A DNA stretch of 64,000 nucleotides from Leucosporidium creatinivorum (Eukaryota > Basidiomycota > Microbotryomycetes > Leucosporidiales > Leucosporidiaceae), in assembly GCA_001600635.1 (NCBI GenBank), contig BCKL01000006.1, forward strand, positions 1 to 64,000, read 5' to 3'. Below the pieces are notes generated by a model. The model searched no databases, was not told the origin of the DNA, and saw nothing but the letters and a program-made list of their open reading frames with translations. A program made the translations under genes and the position numbers. Positions 47,244-61,372 of the stretch are shown here, one piece after another (the stretch's first letter is position 1; every line of letters begins with the position of its first letter).

Positions 47244-47531
47244 GGTGTTCGCATCGGTAGCAGTAGCAGTTGGTCGTCTTGGTTAATGAAGCTATGGGGC
47301 ATTAACGAGCCTGCAGTACAGCTCTCGTCGAGGGGCTCGAGATCGGCGAAGGAGGCAACGCCGAGTTCGACTTGGGGGCGAGCTAGATCAGCGCCTGAGG
47401 CTCAGAGAGCATTCTGATGCATTGCCTGAGAGCTAGCAGGTACGAAAAAGCTACTTGCACCCAAGAGGAGGCCCCAGCGGCGATTCGACCCCCGCCCGAA
47501 GTTCAGCCCGCCCTCCTTGCTCTCCCGCCCA

Positions 47532-50466
47532 ATGCTCAGTCGTTTGAAGTCCCCTGCAGCACAACTCTTGCTCATATCGACTACTCGACTCTCTCTCCCT
47601 TACACCAGCATCGCCGCTCGCTTCTCCTCCTCAGCTCACGCAATGGCGCCAACTCCCTGGGATCCCAAGGCGACTCCCTACCCCACCGTGCGCCGTGGAG
47701 ACTTTGTAGAGACCTTCAAGAGTGCCAAGAAGGGCGAGGTTCAGGTCAAAGACCCATATTCGTGGTTACACGAGCCGGATTCGGAGGAGACGAAGCGCTT
47801 CGTGCAGGAGCAGGGAGACCACGCACGAGCCTACCTACAGCAGTACAAGGATGGAGACAAGCTCAAGAAGGAGATCACCGACAACTACAGCTACGCGCGA
47901 TGTACGTCTCACGGTGGAGAGGGCGCGCTCGAGAGCTGACGCGTCTGGCTGTACAGTCTCGGCTCCTGCACTCAAGGGAGATGGCAACTACTACTTCACT
48001 GTGAGCGGAGGTCTACCGATACCGCTCCTGCTTCGCTGACTCTTCCTTCGCAGTACAACTCGGGCCTGCAAGCTCAGTCGGCCATCTATCGCTTCCCCAA
48101 GGAGGATGCGACCAAGCTCGTCAAGGACGGCGAGATTGGCGGAGAGCTTTTCTTTGATGTGAGTGATCCGCTCCCCTGCAACCGAGCCTATCAAGCTGAC
48201 CTCGGCGCTCCAACAGCCTAACCTCCTCAGCGAAGATGGCTCGGTCTCGCGCTCCACCTCCTCCTTCTCCGACGACGGCAAATACTTTGCCTACGCCCTT
48301 TCGCGCTCGGGATCGGACTGGATGACCTGCTACGTGCGCCCGACGGATGCTCCCCACAGGCCCGATCAGACTGTTGGCAAGGACGAGGGCAAGCTCGAGA
48401 CCGACGTCCTGCGCTTCCTCAAGTTCACTGGTGCGTAGTGCACGCTCGGTACAGTCTTCAACCTTGCTGAAATTATTTGCGACAGGTATCGGTTGGACTA
48501 AGGATTCATCAGGGTTTTTCTACCAACGTTTCGCCGAGCGTAAGGAGCACGGAGGCGAGGAGGACGACAAGGCCGGCACGGAGACCGACGCCGATCTCAA
48601 CGCCATGGTCTACTACCACCGAGTTGGTACCAAGCAGGAGCAGGACATCCTCGTGCTCAAGGACGCAGAGCACCCAGAGTGGATGTTCGGCGCTGGCGGA
48701 ACCGATGAGTGAGTCGGCATCTCGCCTCTCTCGCAGCATAAGGCAGCTGACACCTTTCTTACAGCGGTCGCTACGTTACCCTCTCCTCTTCCAAGGACAC
48801 TGGCCGCTCCAACTTGCTCTGGATTGCCGATCTCGAGGAGTCCAAGATCGGTTCGGAGATGAAGTGGAACAAGGTCATCAACGAGTGGGGAGATTACTGG
48901 GCGGACATTGGAAACGACGGCTCGCTGTTCTACTTCTTCACCAAGTGCGCACTTCCCGCTTACACTAAGTCTTCGCGCGCGCTGACCCGATCGTTCCCTA
49001 CCTCAGCGCCAACGACTCGCCCAACTACAAGATTGTGACCTACGACTTGGAGCACCCCGAGAAGGTGAGCTGTTCCGTGAAGAGACTTGCCCTTCGGCGG
49101 CTGACTCTCAGTCTCCACCAGGGCTTCACCGACCTCATCCCTCACAACCCCGACGCCCTCCTCTCCTCCGTCCACATCGCCAACAACGACGCCCTCATCC
49201 TCCTCTACTCGGTCGATGTCAAGGACGAGCTCTACCTCCACGAGCTCAAGTCGGGCAAGCGTGTCAAGCGCCTCGCCGAGGGTCTCATCGGCTCCATCGA
49301 CCAAATCGCTGGACGTCGCGAGCACGACGAGTTCTGGTACTCGGTCACCAGCTTCACTACACCCGGTACCGTGTACCGCTACGACTTTAAGGCTGCCGAA
49401 AACCAGGAGGAGAGCATCTACCGTGTCGCCAAGGTCGCTGGCATCGACCCCGAGCAGTTCGTTTCGGAGCAGGGTGAGTCGATTTGCTTGAGTTGAACTT
49501 GTTCTCTGAGCTGACAATCGCCCTCGCGCAGTCTTCTACACTTCCAAGGACGGTACTCGGGTCCCTATGTTCATCACCAAGCCCGCCGACGTCAAGAACA
49601 ACGGCACGGCGCCTGCCATCCTGTACGGCTACGGTGGATTCTCGCACTCCATGACTCCCTTCTTCTCGCCGTCGCTTCTGACGTGGATTAAGCACTACAA
49701 GGGTGTCCTCGCGTAAGTCTCACCTTCCGCTCTCGAGCCGAGCTCAACCTCGTCCTTCTCCCCCGACTGCCTCGCTAATCGCTCTCTCCGACCCACAGCG
49801 TCGCCAACATCCGCGGAGGAGCCGAGTACGGCGAAACGTGGCACTTGGCCGGAACCAAGGAGAAAAAGCAGAACGTCTTTGATGACTTCCAGTACGCCGC
49901 CAAGTACCTTCACTCCGAGAAGATTGCCGCCAAGGACAAGGTCGCCATCTCGGGAGGATCCAACGGCGGTCTCCTCGTCGCCGCCTGCGTCAACCAGGCG
50001 CCCGAGCTCTTCGGAGCAGCCATCGCCGACGTCGGAGTACTCGACATGCTTCGCTTCCACCGATTCACAATCGGTCGCGCTTGGACTTCGGGTGAGCACA
50101 TCTCTCGCTACTTGCTGAGCCGTCGCTTACTTTCATCGGCGAACAGACTACGGCAGCGCCGACGAGCCCGAAGGCTTCGACTACCTCATCGAGTACTCGC
50201 CTCTGCACAACGTCGACTCGACCAAGGTCTACCCTCCCACCATGCTCCTCACCGCCGACCACGACGACCGCGTCGTCCCTCTCCACTCATTCAAGCACGC
50301 CGCCGAGCTCCAGCATTGCCTGCCCAACAACCCTCATCCCCTCCTGCTCCGTGTCGACTTCAAGGCCGGCCACGGCGCTGGCAAGTCCACCCAGGCAAAG
50401 ATTGTCGAGGCCGCCGAGAAGTACGGCTTTGTCGCGCAATCGCTCGGCCTCGAGTGGCACGATTAG
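47532..50466 (+). CDS. Prolyl oligopeptidase (S9A serine peptidase)
   Basis: Cleaves short peptides after proline. The beta-propeller half begins [20 protein letters not shown] and [20 protein letters not shown]. The alpha/beta-hydrolase half carries [30 protein letters not shown], catalytic Ser in [14 protein letters not shown], catalytic Asp in [15 protein letters not shown] and catalytic His in [14 protein letters not shown]. All three catalytic residues are intact. Exon junctions use the genome's usual signals. Two in-frame starts exist: 47532, giving a presequence-like, Arg/Ser-rich, acid-free leader ([20 protein letters not shown]), and 47643 (MAPTPWD), giving the cytosolic form, so dual targeting is possible. 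The same family includes fungal peptide macrocyclases; nothing here indicates that role. Confidence 0.95.
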
Positions 50467-50696
50467 AGAGTCGGAGGAAGTAGAGACTTCGCCGAGAAGG
50501 GCGCCGAGCGGTCAACGGGCTTGAGGGACATTGTACAGAAATTTGACTCGCAAGCATCGAAGTGCTGTAGTGAACCGCATCGGCGGAGAGATTTGCGAAG
50601 GTACAGTCTGGTACAGTAAGACCTCCTGGCCTCTCTGCGCAGGCCAGCGCTCGGCTTGGCTCCGACCGCTTCGCCTCGCTCCGCTCTCATCTCACC

Positions 50697-51498
50697 ATGA
50701 CCGCTCCGCTACCTCAACACCCGTCTGCTCTACCGTCTACACCTCAGGCTGCTCTCGAAGGTCGCCTAGAACAGCTCCTGCAGTCGCTACTCGAGATGGG
50801 CATCTGTGAGTCTGGCGCTCCTCGGGTCTGCAGCTCATCGCTGACCACCTCCGCAGGCGCATCGGACGTACAAGAATCTGCACTCGAGACCTCTGTCGGC
50901 GGAGCTGCGAGCGGATACCCTGGAGGCTTGATAGGGAGGAAGGCGTGCGTCTCTCTCTCGTTCAGCGCGTCCGTGGGCCGCCGAGCTGACATGCTACGTT
51001 CGCTTACTACAGAGCGCAAACGGTGGACCACTTGGCCGAACTGTACGCTCTCAAGGACACCGTAGCGGACGTGCGCATCCCGCTGGACGTGATCAAGTGC
51101 GTTTCGCGCCCGCTCTGCTGCTCTGTAGGGCGATCCAACTGACCGGACTACCTTCCTACAGCTACGTCGACCAAGGCAAGAACCCTCACACCTACACTCG
51201 CGAGTTTATCGAGCGCGTAGCCGGCGAGAACATGTACACCAACGGCATCCTCTCTGCTGTGTCTGTAGGTCATCCCAACCTCCTCTCCTTCTCCCGACAG
51301 CTTGCTGAGCATTTTCTCTACTCCTTCCGACAACAGGACTACCGCGACATCCTTCACTCCGAGCTGGGCGAGGCGTTCCCCGAGCTCGCCGAGTATCTCA
51401 AGGACTTGCCTGGCGGAACGGCGACGAATGGAGAGACGACGAGTCCTGCTGAAGCTGGAGGAGTGAATGGAGAGGCGGGTGTGAGGATGGAGGAGTGA
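50697..51498 (+). CDS. MED10: Mediator subunit 10
   Basis: Middle-module subunit of the Mediator coactivator of RNA polymerase II. Exons with short introns encode EGRLEQLLQSLLEMGI, AQTVDHLAELYALKDTVADV, IPLDVINYVDQGKNPHTYTR and EFIERVAGENMYTNGILSAV, then DYRDILHSELGEAFPELAEY. The NYVDQGKNP motif is diagnostic for MED10/Nut2. The C-terminal tail is Gly/Glu/Thr-rich and disordered. It starts 231 bp after the prolyl oligopeptidase stop on the same strand and is convergent with ARS2. Confidence 0.92.
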
Positions 51499-51940
51499 GC
51501 CGAGTCGACAGGGAGAGGAGGAGACGAGAAGAGCTCGAACCCGAGGTCCGGCTCCCGTTATTCGACTGGCGCCGCCAGAGGTGAGTTGAAGCTGCCGTCG
51601 TCTCGCTCGGCTTTCCTGTGCTGACTACTCGCGCGGCAGGGTCCACACGCGCCCCTCTCGTCAAGCCGATGGCAGCGCCGAGGTCGCGATCGTCACGCTC
51701 AGCGCTCGCTCGCCTCAGCTACAAGACATCGCAAGGCGACCCAGCATGAACGTCTCGAAACGCTCTCTTGCGACAGTAGCATTCAGAGCAGAACACAGAG
51801 TCGGCGGGCCTCGAGTCGCCTTCGCTTCGCCGCCGAGGAAGGAGACAAGACGGGCGATCTGTAGTAATCCTGGATGTATTGTACCGCTATAGCTTTCCCT
51901 TTTTGATCCCTTCTGCAATTGCCCCTCGCTCATGTCCACC
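51499..51940. other. Convergent 3' intergenic region
   Basis: Between the stop codons of MED10 and ARS2; no gene is recognised. Confidence 0.5.
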
Positions 51941-54900
51941 CTAGTACTGCAAGACAATGTCGGCGGTCGCTCCGCTCGGGGCGTTATCCTGTTCGAGCCA
52001 AGTCGTCTAATCAGCCAACGCTCGGGAGAGATATAAAGCGCAAGACTCACCAAATCAGCATAAGAGCTAGCGCCCCTCGCCGCCCTCGGATCCAACAGTG
52101 CTCCCTCTGGCGGCGGCGGCGGCGGTCCCGTCCTCATCATCGCTTCATCCTGGGTCCTCGTCCTCCTCTTCACGCTCCCACCTCGCTGGAGATGAGCATC
52201 ATCAGGTAGACGATCCCCGATACGGTCGGCGAGGGATCGCCCAGCAAGCGCCGAGTGAGCCCCCGCCGGAGCGGACGAGTTGAGAGCGTGTTGCTCGCGA
52301 AGGGAGGAGGCGGTGAAATTGTCGAGACGGTCGGAGAGGGGGAGGTACGAGGGGTCGAGGACGTAGTTGTTGAGGTACTTGAGCTGTTGGTAGGAGCGAG
52401 AGATCAGTTTTGGCGCTCGACGAGGGGAAGGGAGGAGGAAAGGGACCGACCTTGTCGAGCGTAGGGCCGAGCTTGGCATAATGCTTGGTAGCGATATGCT
52501 TCTCGATGAACTTGAGAGCGCTGAAGAGCTTGTTGCACTCTTTGCAGCGGAACTTGCCCTCCTCCTCCTCCTTCATGTGCGCGGGGCAGAGGCGGTGGAG
52601 CTCCCTGTAAACGAGAGGGCGGTCAGCAGTCGGTACAGCGGGAACGAAGAAAGGCGGAGCTCACTCCTCGTAGCTGTCGCCTCCGAACTCGCGAGGGTCG
52701 ATCGACTCGCGGCTAGTGAGGAGGGGCAGCCTCTCCTCGAATGAGCGAAGCCAGGCGAGTTCTGCGTCGAGTAGCGGGGGTTCAGCGTGAAACATCAAGG
52801 TGTGAGAAGCTTGAACGCACCAGGCGCCCTCGAGTTGACGACATCAGCCTTGGCCTCCCTCCTGAGATGAGTCGGACACTTGCGCTCCAGCTCCTCGGCG
52901 AAATGGAACGTCGCGAGGCAGTAGTAGCAAGTGTGGAAGACGGAGCGAAGGTAGTGAAGATAGAGATCGAGGGTCTTCTTGGTCTGTAGCGCAGCACTTC
53001 TGGGGTCAGCTCCCTTCGGCTCGGCGCTCAGCCGCGCGACTCACCAACTTTTCCGCCCGCTCCTCCACCCTCTCCTCTACATCCTCCCCACCCTCCTCCT
53101 TGATCCTCTCGACCTCTTCAACGCCCCTACTGTACCTCTCCTCAATCCCCACACTCCCCCTCGAGTCCCCCTCGTCCTTCTCAAACCCAGCCGCGACAAA
53201 GCGGATCTGCTCCAAATCCTTCCTCAACCGCTCCGAGGTGTTCATGATCCCCGGGGCGGCTTTGATGCGCACGGTGAAGAGTTTGTCCAGCGGCGACATG
53301 TGCAGGGTGAAATCGGCGAGCTGGGGGCGGGCGTGCGGGCAGGGTCAGCGAGGCGAGGCGGGCGGGGAGGAGAGGGAGTGGGAGGAGAAGACGTACAGTC
53401 GATTCGCACAGCACAGACATGGCGGCGGGAATGTCGTTGGCGCTTTTGAAGGCTACCCATCCGACGCGGTGCCAGCGTTTGTTCTGGATCGGCTCGGAGA
53501 GAGCGAGGTAGTCGAAGCCCGAAACGCGGGAGCAGTGCTATATCCAAGTCGCTCTGTCAGCACAAAGACGACCCGAGAGAAATGAAGAGGTAGAACACGC
53601 ACAGCCTCCAACTCCTCCCTCGAAACATCGGGCGTAATCGTCTTGATGAACAATTGACGATCGTTCGGCTCGATGGTGACCAAGTCGGGGTTGGACGTCC
53701 TCGAAAGCTTGGGAGAACCGTTCGACGTAGAACCGTCGGCAGTAGTAGCAGCAGCGGGAGCTTCTCCGTCCTCCATCTTGACGTCCCCATCGGCGGTCGG
53801 AACTTCGGCCGAGAACTTTCGACCTTCGGCTGTTGGTTTCGAAAGGAGTAAGCGTGGCGCTCGAGGCAGAGGAGGAGGGAAGCACGCACGATAGTCGTAC
53901 GAAATGGCATCCAAATTGCCCGCCTCCAACTCGTTCAAGAACCTCTGCATCCCCCCCTCCCTTCCCTTCCTCTTCAACCTCTCCCTCAACCCACTCATCT
54001 CCTTACTAGGCTCATACTTCTCCTTGAACCAACTCTGATCCTTCATCTCGTCGAAGAAGCCCACTACTCCCCTCCGCTTGAAGTCGATGAGATATTGCTG
54101 CCAGGAGGCTTCGAGGGCGATGGGGTCGGAGGCGAGCGAGGGAGTGTTGCGTGTGTGGTAGTCGGTGAAGTAGCGGAAGGTTACTTGGTAATCGAGAGAG
54201 GAGGGGGGGTCGAGCACGTCGGGTGGGCTGTGGAGGGAGAGCAGGAGAGGTTAGCGGGTGCGTCTTTAAGCTGAGCTCGGAGGCGGCGAACAGGAAGGAG
54301 TTGACGTACGGAGGAGGACCTTCGCGAGCGATAGGGGCGAATCGAGGACCAGCAAACTCGCGCTCCTCGCGAGGAGGAGGGTAATCGCCTCGAGGAGGGC
54401 CTGCGTCGCGTTGTGAATCCAGGTCAGCTCTTGATCGTCGAGCTCAGCGCACGATTGCCGGAAACGCACCACGGGGACCATCACCACGGAAGCTATTCCT
54501 TCGACCACCAGGAGGGGGCGAAAGGGACGATCTGCGACGCTTGCCGCCTCGCCTGTCTGCTCGGGCGCGAATGGGTCAGCTCGGCTCCGTCCCCTGAGCA
54601 CCACCAACGCTTCAGAACATACCCTCAGGACTCCTGCTCCTCCTCTCATATCCTCCCCTCCCTGGCGGACCATTCGGACCAGGCGGCCCCCTCCTCTCAT
54701 CCCTGTCGAACCCCCTCCCACCACCACCAGGCGGGCCCATCTCCCTCCTATCATCATACATCGGTCCAGGTCCAGGAGGTCCCCTTCTATCCCTATCATC
54801 CCTTCCTCCTCGCGGTGGTCCACGATCATCCCTGTCGCGGTAGTCACGCTCTCCTCGAGGAGGGCCATCGAACTGGCGATGGGGAGGAGGAGGGCCGCCG

Positions 54901-54980
54901 TTGGAGTAGCCGTTGCCGCCTCGGCGAGGGGAGAGAGAACGCCGAGTGGGAGGAGGAGGATGAGGAGGGAGCGAGGACAT
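51941..54980 (-). CDS. ARS2/SERRATE zinc-finger protein
   Basis: Adaptor linking the nuclear cap-binding complex to RNA processing and decay. The N-terminus is an RGG/DRD-rich disordered region (RDYRDRDDRGPPRGGRDDRD). The SERRATE/ARS2 N-terminal domain follows: SLDYQVTFRYFTDYHTRNTP, IDFKRRGVVGFFDEMKDQSW, FLNELEAGNLDAISYDYR. An RRM-like segment (LFIKTITPDVSREELEA, WVAFKSANDIPAAMSVLCES) comes next. The C-terminal half has the Cys-containing LYLHYLRSVFHTCYYCLATF and the C2H2 finger FRCKECNKLFSALKFIEKHI...KH. The last exon ends SGATDIVLQY. The start at 54980 gives MSSLPPHPPPPTRRSLSPRR. Confidence 0.93.
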
Positions 54981-56092
54981 GGCGAGACGAGGCGGTGAGA
55001 GCTCGCGTGCTTTGGGATGGGCGCTGTGCTGCGCTGTAGTTAGGTCGGCGGACGAGGAAGAGGAGTATGTAAGATGTAGTCGACTAGTTGTAGCTGAGAA
55101 GAACAAGACAATTAGGTGAGTACAGGGCGGCCTTGAGGCGACGACGAGCGAGCGAGCGGCGAGCAAGGGAGGGAGAGGTGGAAGCGGGTAGGCGCTCTGG
55201 CTTCTGAGAGCCAGCGGTGGTATGTAGGACTACATGCTAGCTGTAGCAGTGTAGACTGATTGTACGACCGCTCGAAGCGAAGTAGATGTGCTGGGGCTGA
55301 TAGTGACGAGACTCACCCAAAGGGCTCGATGAGGGAGGAAGGAGAGAGCGGGCGGCGGGCGACGAGTCGACAAGGGGAGCTCAGCGGTCCAAGCCGAGCG
55401 CTGAGGTCGGCTTGGTGGCACTTTTGGTCAGCTCTTGACTTTCCAGGCTATATTCACTACCTCTCTGCAAAACCACTACTCTCTACGAGCTGATCTCGGT
55501 GAAGTCGAGAGCTCCGCACGCGACTGGACCAGGAGATCTAGCTTCCAACGCCGAGCTGAGCTTGATCAGAGCAGTGGTGGACTAACAGAGCGTGAGAAAA
55601 GGTCGACGCTCTCCAGCAAGCCTTGCCATGGTCATTTGAAGCAACGCCGAGCTCCAGGGGTGCGAGTTCGGCGAGGAGCTGGTCTGGCTGGGACTGCCTC
55701 GCTTCGGCAATTCTGCTACGTAGAGCGATGGGGTTTCTGTACAGCCTGCAATTCTCGGAGCTCGACGTTGCCTGCTGACTCTTCGCTCGGTGGAAGGACG
55801 ACTCGACTTCGCAGCACCTTTCGAAGCGCAGGAGGTGCCCAGCCCAGCCCGAAGCTGTGGGATGTGCTCTAGTACAGAACGAGTCAGATGTAGCGAGGTC
55901 GAGTCAACTGCATCTATTGAGAGTGAGTGAATGAAAATACTACTCGAGCTACAAAGGAGCACGAGCCCCTTGGCCGAGCTGTGGACTTGGCCGCTTGGAG
56001 CGAATCGCTGAGGTTGCCCTCTCCCTCCTCACCCGTCTCGCTCGCTCTCTCTTTCACCCCCCTTTCAACCCCCCTTACTCACTACAGCAAAA
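54981..56092. promoter_or_regulatory. Divergent promoter region, ARS2 / actin
   Basis: About 1.1 kb. The last 80 bases before the actin start are strongly CT-rich with C runs, a typical strong fungal leader, and end ACTACAGCAAAAATG. The CTACAG there could also be the acceptor of a 5'-untranslated intron. No gene is seen on either strand. Confidence 0.55.
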
Positions 56093-58404
<2,312 letters not shown>

Positions 58405-59048
58405 GCGCTCGCTACCCTCGTCTCACTTCCTGCCCTCCTCGTCATCGCTGTCGTCGTGGTCGTTGTCTTTGCCCTCCTCCCTCGGTAAAAACCCCCCTTC
58501 TCGCACCCGCTGTTATCTGCCTTTGGGCGTCCCAAACCTTTCCAAGTTGCTTCCTTTCACGACAAAAGCCGTTTTACATCACGAGTCGTCTCATTTGCAT
58601 GGAGAGAGCGCGAAGAAGAGAGCGAGGGAGCAGCGAGAGAAGGCCGAGGATTTGCATCGAGCGAGGGAGAGATGAGGGCGCAGTGCTTGAGGGAGTGAGC
58701 TGCACACGTTGAGCGAGGTCAAGCGAGCGAGCGAGGAGCTGAGCAGGTGGAGCGAGAGGAGACGATTCTCGGCGAGGGGCTGTCTCGGCTTTCGCGAGCG
58801 ACGAGTTCGGGCGCTTTGGGTACATCGAGCGAGTTGCAGAGAAGAAAGCGTGCGTAGTATCGTCCAGCGAGTAATGTGACGGTGGCTGTTGGGGCAAATG
58901 ATGTTCAGCTTGGTTCTCGGCGAGAGGACGTAACGAGGATGAGCTGACCTTGCAGGCTACGTTCAGCGCCCGATCACGCCTTCAGTCTGCAGTGGTAGCT
59001 CGTCAGCGTGGCAGTACATCTCGTGAGAGTCAAAGAGCTACCTTTGAC
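58405..59048. other. Convergent 3' intergenic region
   Basis: Between actin and the F-box-like gene. Purine-rich GAGCGAGCGAG runs occur at 58600-58760. No gene is recognised. Confidence 0.5.
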
Positions 59049-60412
59049 CTAGGCGGCAGCGAAGATGCCGCGAGCTTGGCACGCAGCTTTCCATCTCTCA
59101 AGATCCCCAGCCGCCGATCCCTCCCAGCATGGGCGCAACACCGCCCAAAGCTCAAGTTCTGATAATACGGGCAGCTTCAGCGCGTCCAACCAGTCGCTCG
59201 TGTCCACTCCGCCGCCCCAGGCTCAGCGACGGTGGCGCCGAGACTGTCCGTACCGACCGCAAGGGTTACCAGCTTAGCGTTCAGGGAATTCAACATGTCG
59301 CATATGCTGCTACCGTCCGAGATGACGAGAAAGATGCGCTGGAGCGAGGTGCAGGAATTGAGGAAGGTGGTCAAGGAGAAGTAGGCCGAAGCGTTCGACT
59401 CGGAGTCGGACTCGGCGCCACGGCGAGTCGGGTTGAACAGCGCGAGGGCCTTCAGTTGCGGGGCAAGTGGCCCGAGAACGACATTGAGATACTCAGGGAA
59501 GTCTGTCTTGGCATACACGAGGGTGATCGTGGTGAGGTTCTGAGCGAGAGAGGCGAGTGGGCGTAGCAAGTCGAAGGGGGGAGTATACCAGGCGATGAGG
59601 GTAAGTCGGATGAAGGCAAGTCTGCCGTCGTAGATCTTGCTAGGATATTCGAGCTCGAGGTGAGCGTCGACGGTGAGGCCCTGGACCGCTATGAACGCAC
59701 GCGAGGGTCAGTCGGTGGGGAGTTTCGAGCAAGAAGCGGAATCAAAGCTTACTGTTCCAGAGACGATTCGGGAGGACGATCGGTTGCAAGGTCTGGTTTG
59801 TGCGGCGGCCGTGTAGATCATTCGTTAAGAACAACTCCTCGATTACCACCGAAGCCTCGCCGATGAGTTTCAGCTCGTCGCCGTGTCGATTGATGATTTT
59901 CAAGCGTCGGACTCGGGAGACGTGAGGGGAGCTGGAGGATTGCTGCCTCAGGAAGTGTGCGACCTGGCTCAGGTCGCTCGTATAGAGGAGCAGCTCCTGC
60001 GAGGGTTTGGCCCACGCTCGGGGGACGAGGGATGTATTAAGGAAGTGGAGGGTGTTGGCGGACCCCTGGCATGCCTCACCAGCTGCTATACCCTGCTCCA
60101 TAATCTTGAGCAGCAGCTCGGGAGGAAGGTCTTGGATGACGGCCTTGGCGAGGAGAGCGAGCGAGCGACGAGGAGGAGGGCGAATGGGGAAAAGGCGGAG
60201 CTTCGGTCTGCGGGCGGGGGAGGGCTTGAGGGTCAGCTGGAGCTCTATAGCGCATCTACTACTGCTTCAGTATCTCATCGCGTTATCCTGGACGCCAGCT
60301 CGACCTCACTTCCCCTCACAACAGACGCTCGACCCTCCTCACTGTCCCTCGGCGCCGCTTCGCAGCCAGCGCGCTGCTCTCCTACAGATCCCCTTCATCG
60401 AGTAGACAGTGA
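59049..60412 (-). CDS. F-box-like protein, 5' end near an assembly gap
   Basis: Minus-strand exons encode VIQDLPPELLLKIMEQGIAA, the F-box-like core, then LHFLNTSLVPRAWAKPSQEL and VRRLKIINRHGDELKLIGEA. They continue with hydrophobic repeats (LTTITLVYAKTDFPEYLNVV, LKALALFNPTRRGAESD, CTSLQRIFLVISDGSSICDM). A short 47-nt intron then joins to SDWLDALKLPVLSELELWAV and LERWKAACQARGIFAAA at a stop at 59049. This architecture is common among basidiomycete F-box proteins, which act as SCF ubiquitin-ligase receptors. The first exon cannot be placed: the sequence between about 60220 and the N gap (starting 60413) may contain an intron and the start, or the start may lie in the gap. Confidence 0.6.
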
Positions 60413-60612
60413 NNNNNNNNNNNNNNNNNNNNNNNNNNNNNNNNNNNNNNNNNNNNNNNNNNNNNNNNNNNNNNNNNNNNNNNNNNNNNNNNNNNNNNNN
60501 NNNNNNNNNNNNNNNNNNNNNNNNNNNNNNNNNNNNNNNNNNNNNNNNNNNNNNNNNNNNNNNNNNNNNNNNNNNNNNNNNNNNNNNNNNNNNNNNNNNN
60601 NNNNNNNNNNNN
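60413..60612. other. Assembly gap, 200 N
   Basis: Exactly 200 Ns, a conventional placeholder of unknown true length, immediately followed by a run of 36 G. Three isolated N bases (60979, 61047, 61062) downstream mark low-quality sequence. Confidence 0.99.

Positions 60613-60648
<36 letters not shown>
60613..60648. repeat. Poly-G tract (36 nt) at the gap edge
   Basis: 36 consecutive G directly after the gap; either a genuine G-homopolymer that stopped assembly or a sequencing artefact of reads ending in G. Confidence 0.9.
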
Positions 60649-60649
<1 letters not shown>

Positions 60650-61372
60650 CGAGTTGTAGGTCGACAGGCGATCAGGTGCCACAGCGTATTGACATAGAGG
60701 TATAGATAGATGCCTCGTCGCCGACTTGAACTCAGCAGAACTCCCACTGAACTCGGTTGGCATGAGGGCCTCATCGCCGAAGCTAAACCTGTCTGTACGC
60801 CAGGCGCTCTGCGAGCAGGTGAGCGTGTCAAGGCACTCTTTTCAAGGACCATACGGCGATTGCGGTGTACTGCTGTACCCTTGCTCGCTCCAGTTCCCCA
60901 CAGCTCCGCCCCGACCAGAGCGCCGAGCGCCGAGCTTACTGCTTCATCGCTGGCGCTCGATTGCCCACGACTCTCGTCNAGCTCACCGCGGAGCAATTTT
61001 GCCCGAGTTGACGAGCAGGAGTTGAGCAGCAGTCAGAGCGAGAGCGNAGGGAGCAGGGAGCNAGAGAGCTTGCAGGGGCGAGTTTCGAGCGAGAAGAAGA
61101 GCTTCAAGCGAGAAGAAGAGCCTCGAGATGTCGAAAGATGATGTGGCAGAACAAAGGGTCCGTTGCAAGAGAGTGACATAGAAAGGTGAAGAGTGTCAAT
61201 GTCTATTGGGGCCAAGGGGGGAAAGCTAGTAGTAGGTAGGAGTGACGCCGACCGAGCAGGTGATCTTATACTCGGCCGAGGGGAGGAAGACTGTGGCGAG
61301 GGGCAGAGTGAGGTCAGCGTGGGTGCGAGGGGAAGTAGAGATATGAAGAGACGTACAGGAGCCACCGAGCTT
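60649..61372. other. Intergenic after the gap, no gene seen
   Basis: About 720 bp with three ambiguous bases. A probable 3'-untranslated intron of the secreted-protein gene lies at roughly 61290-61360 (minus strand: GTACGT donor, CGCTGACC, CACAG). Nothing else is recognised. Confidence 0.45.

Noticed and set aside
60395-60996. Open frames crossing the N run with poly-Gly or poly-Pro
   Set aside because: They are produced by translating Ns and the 36-G tract.
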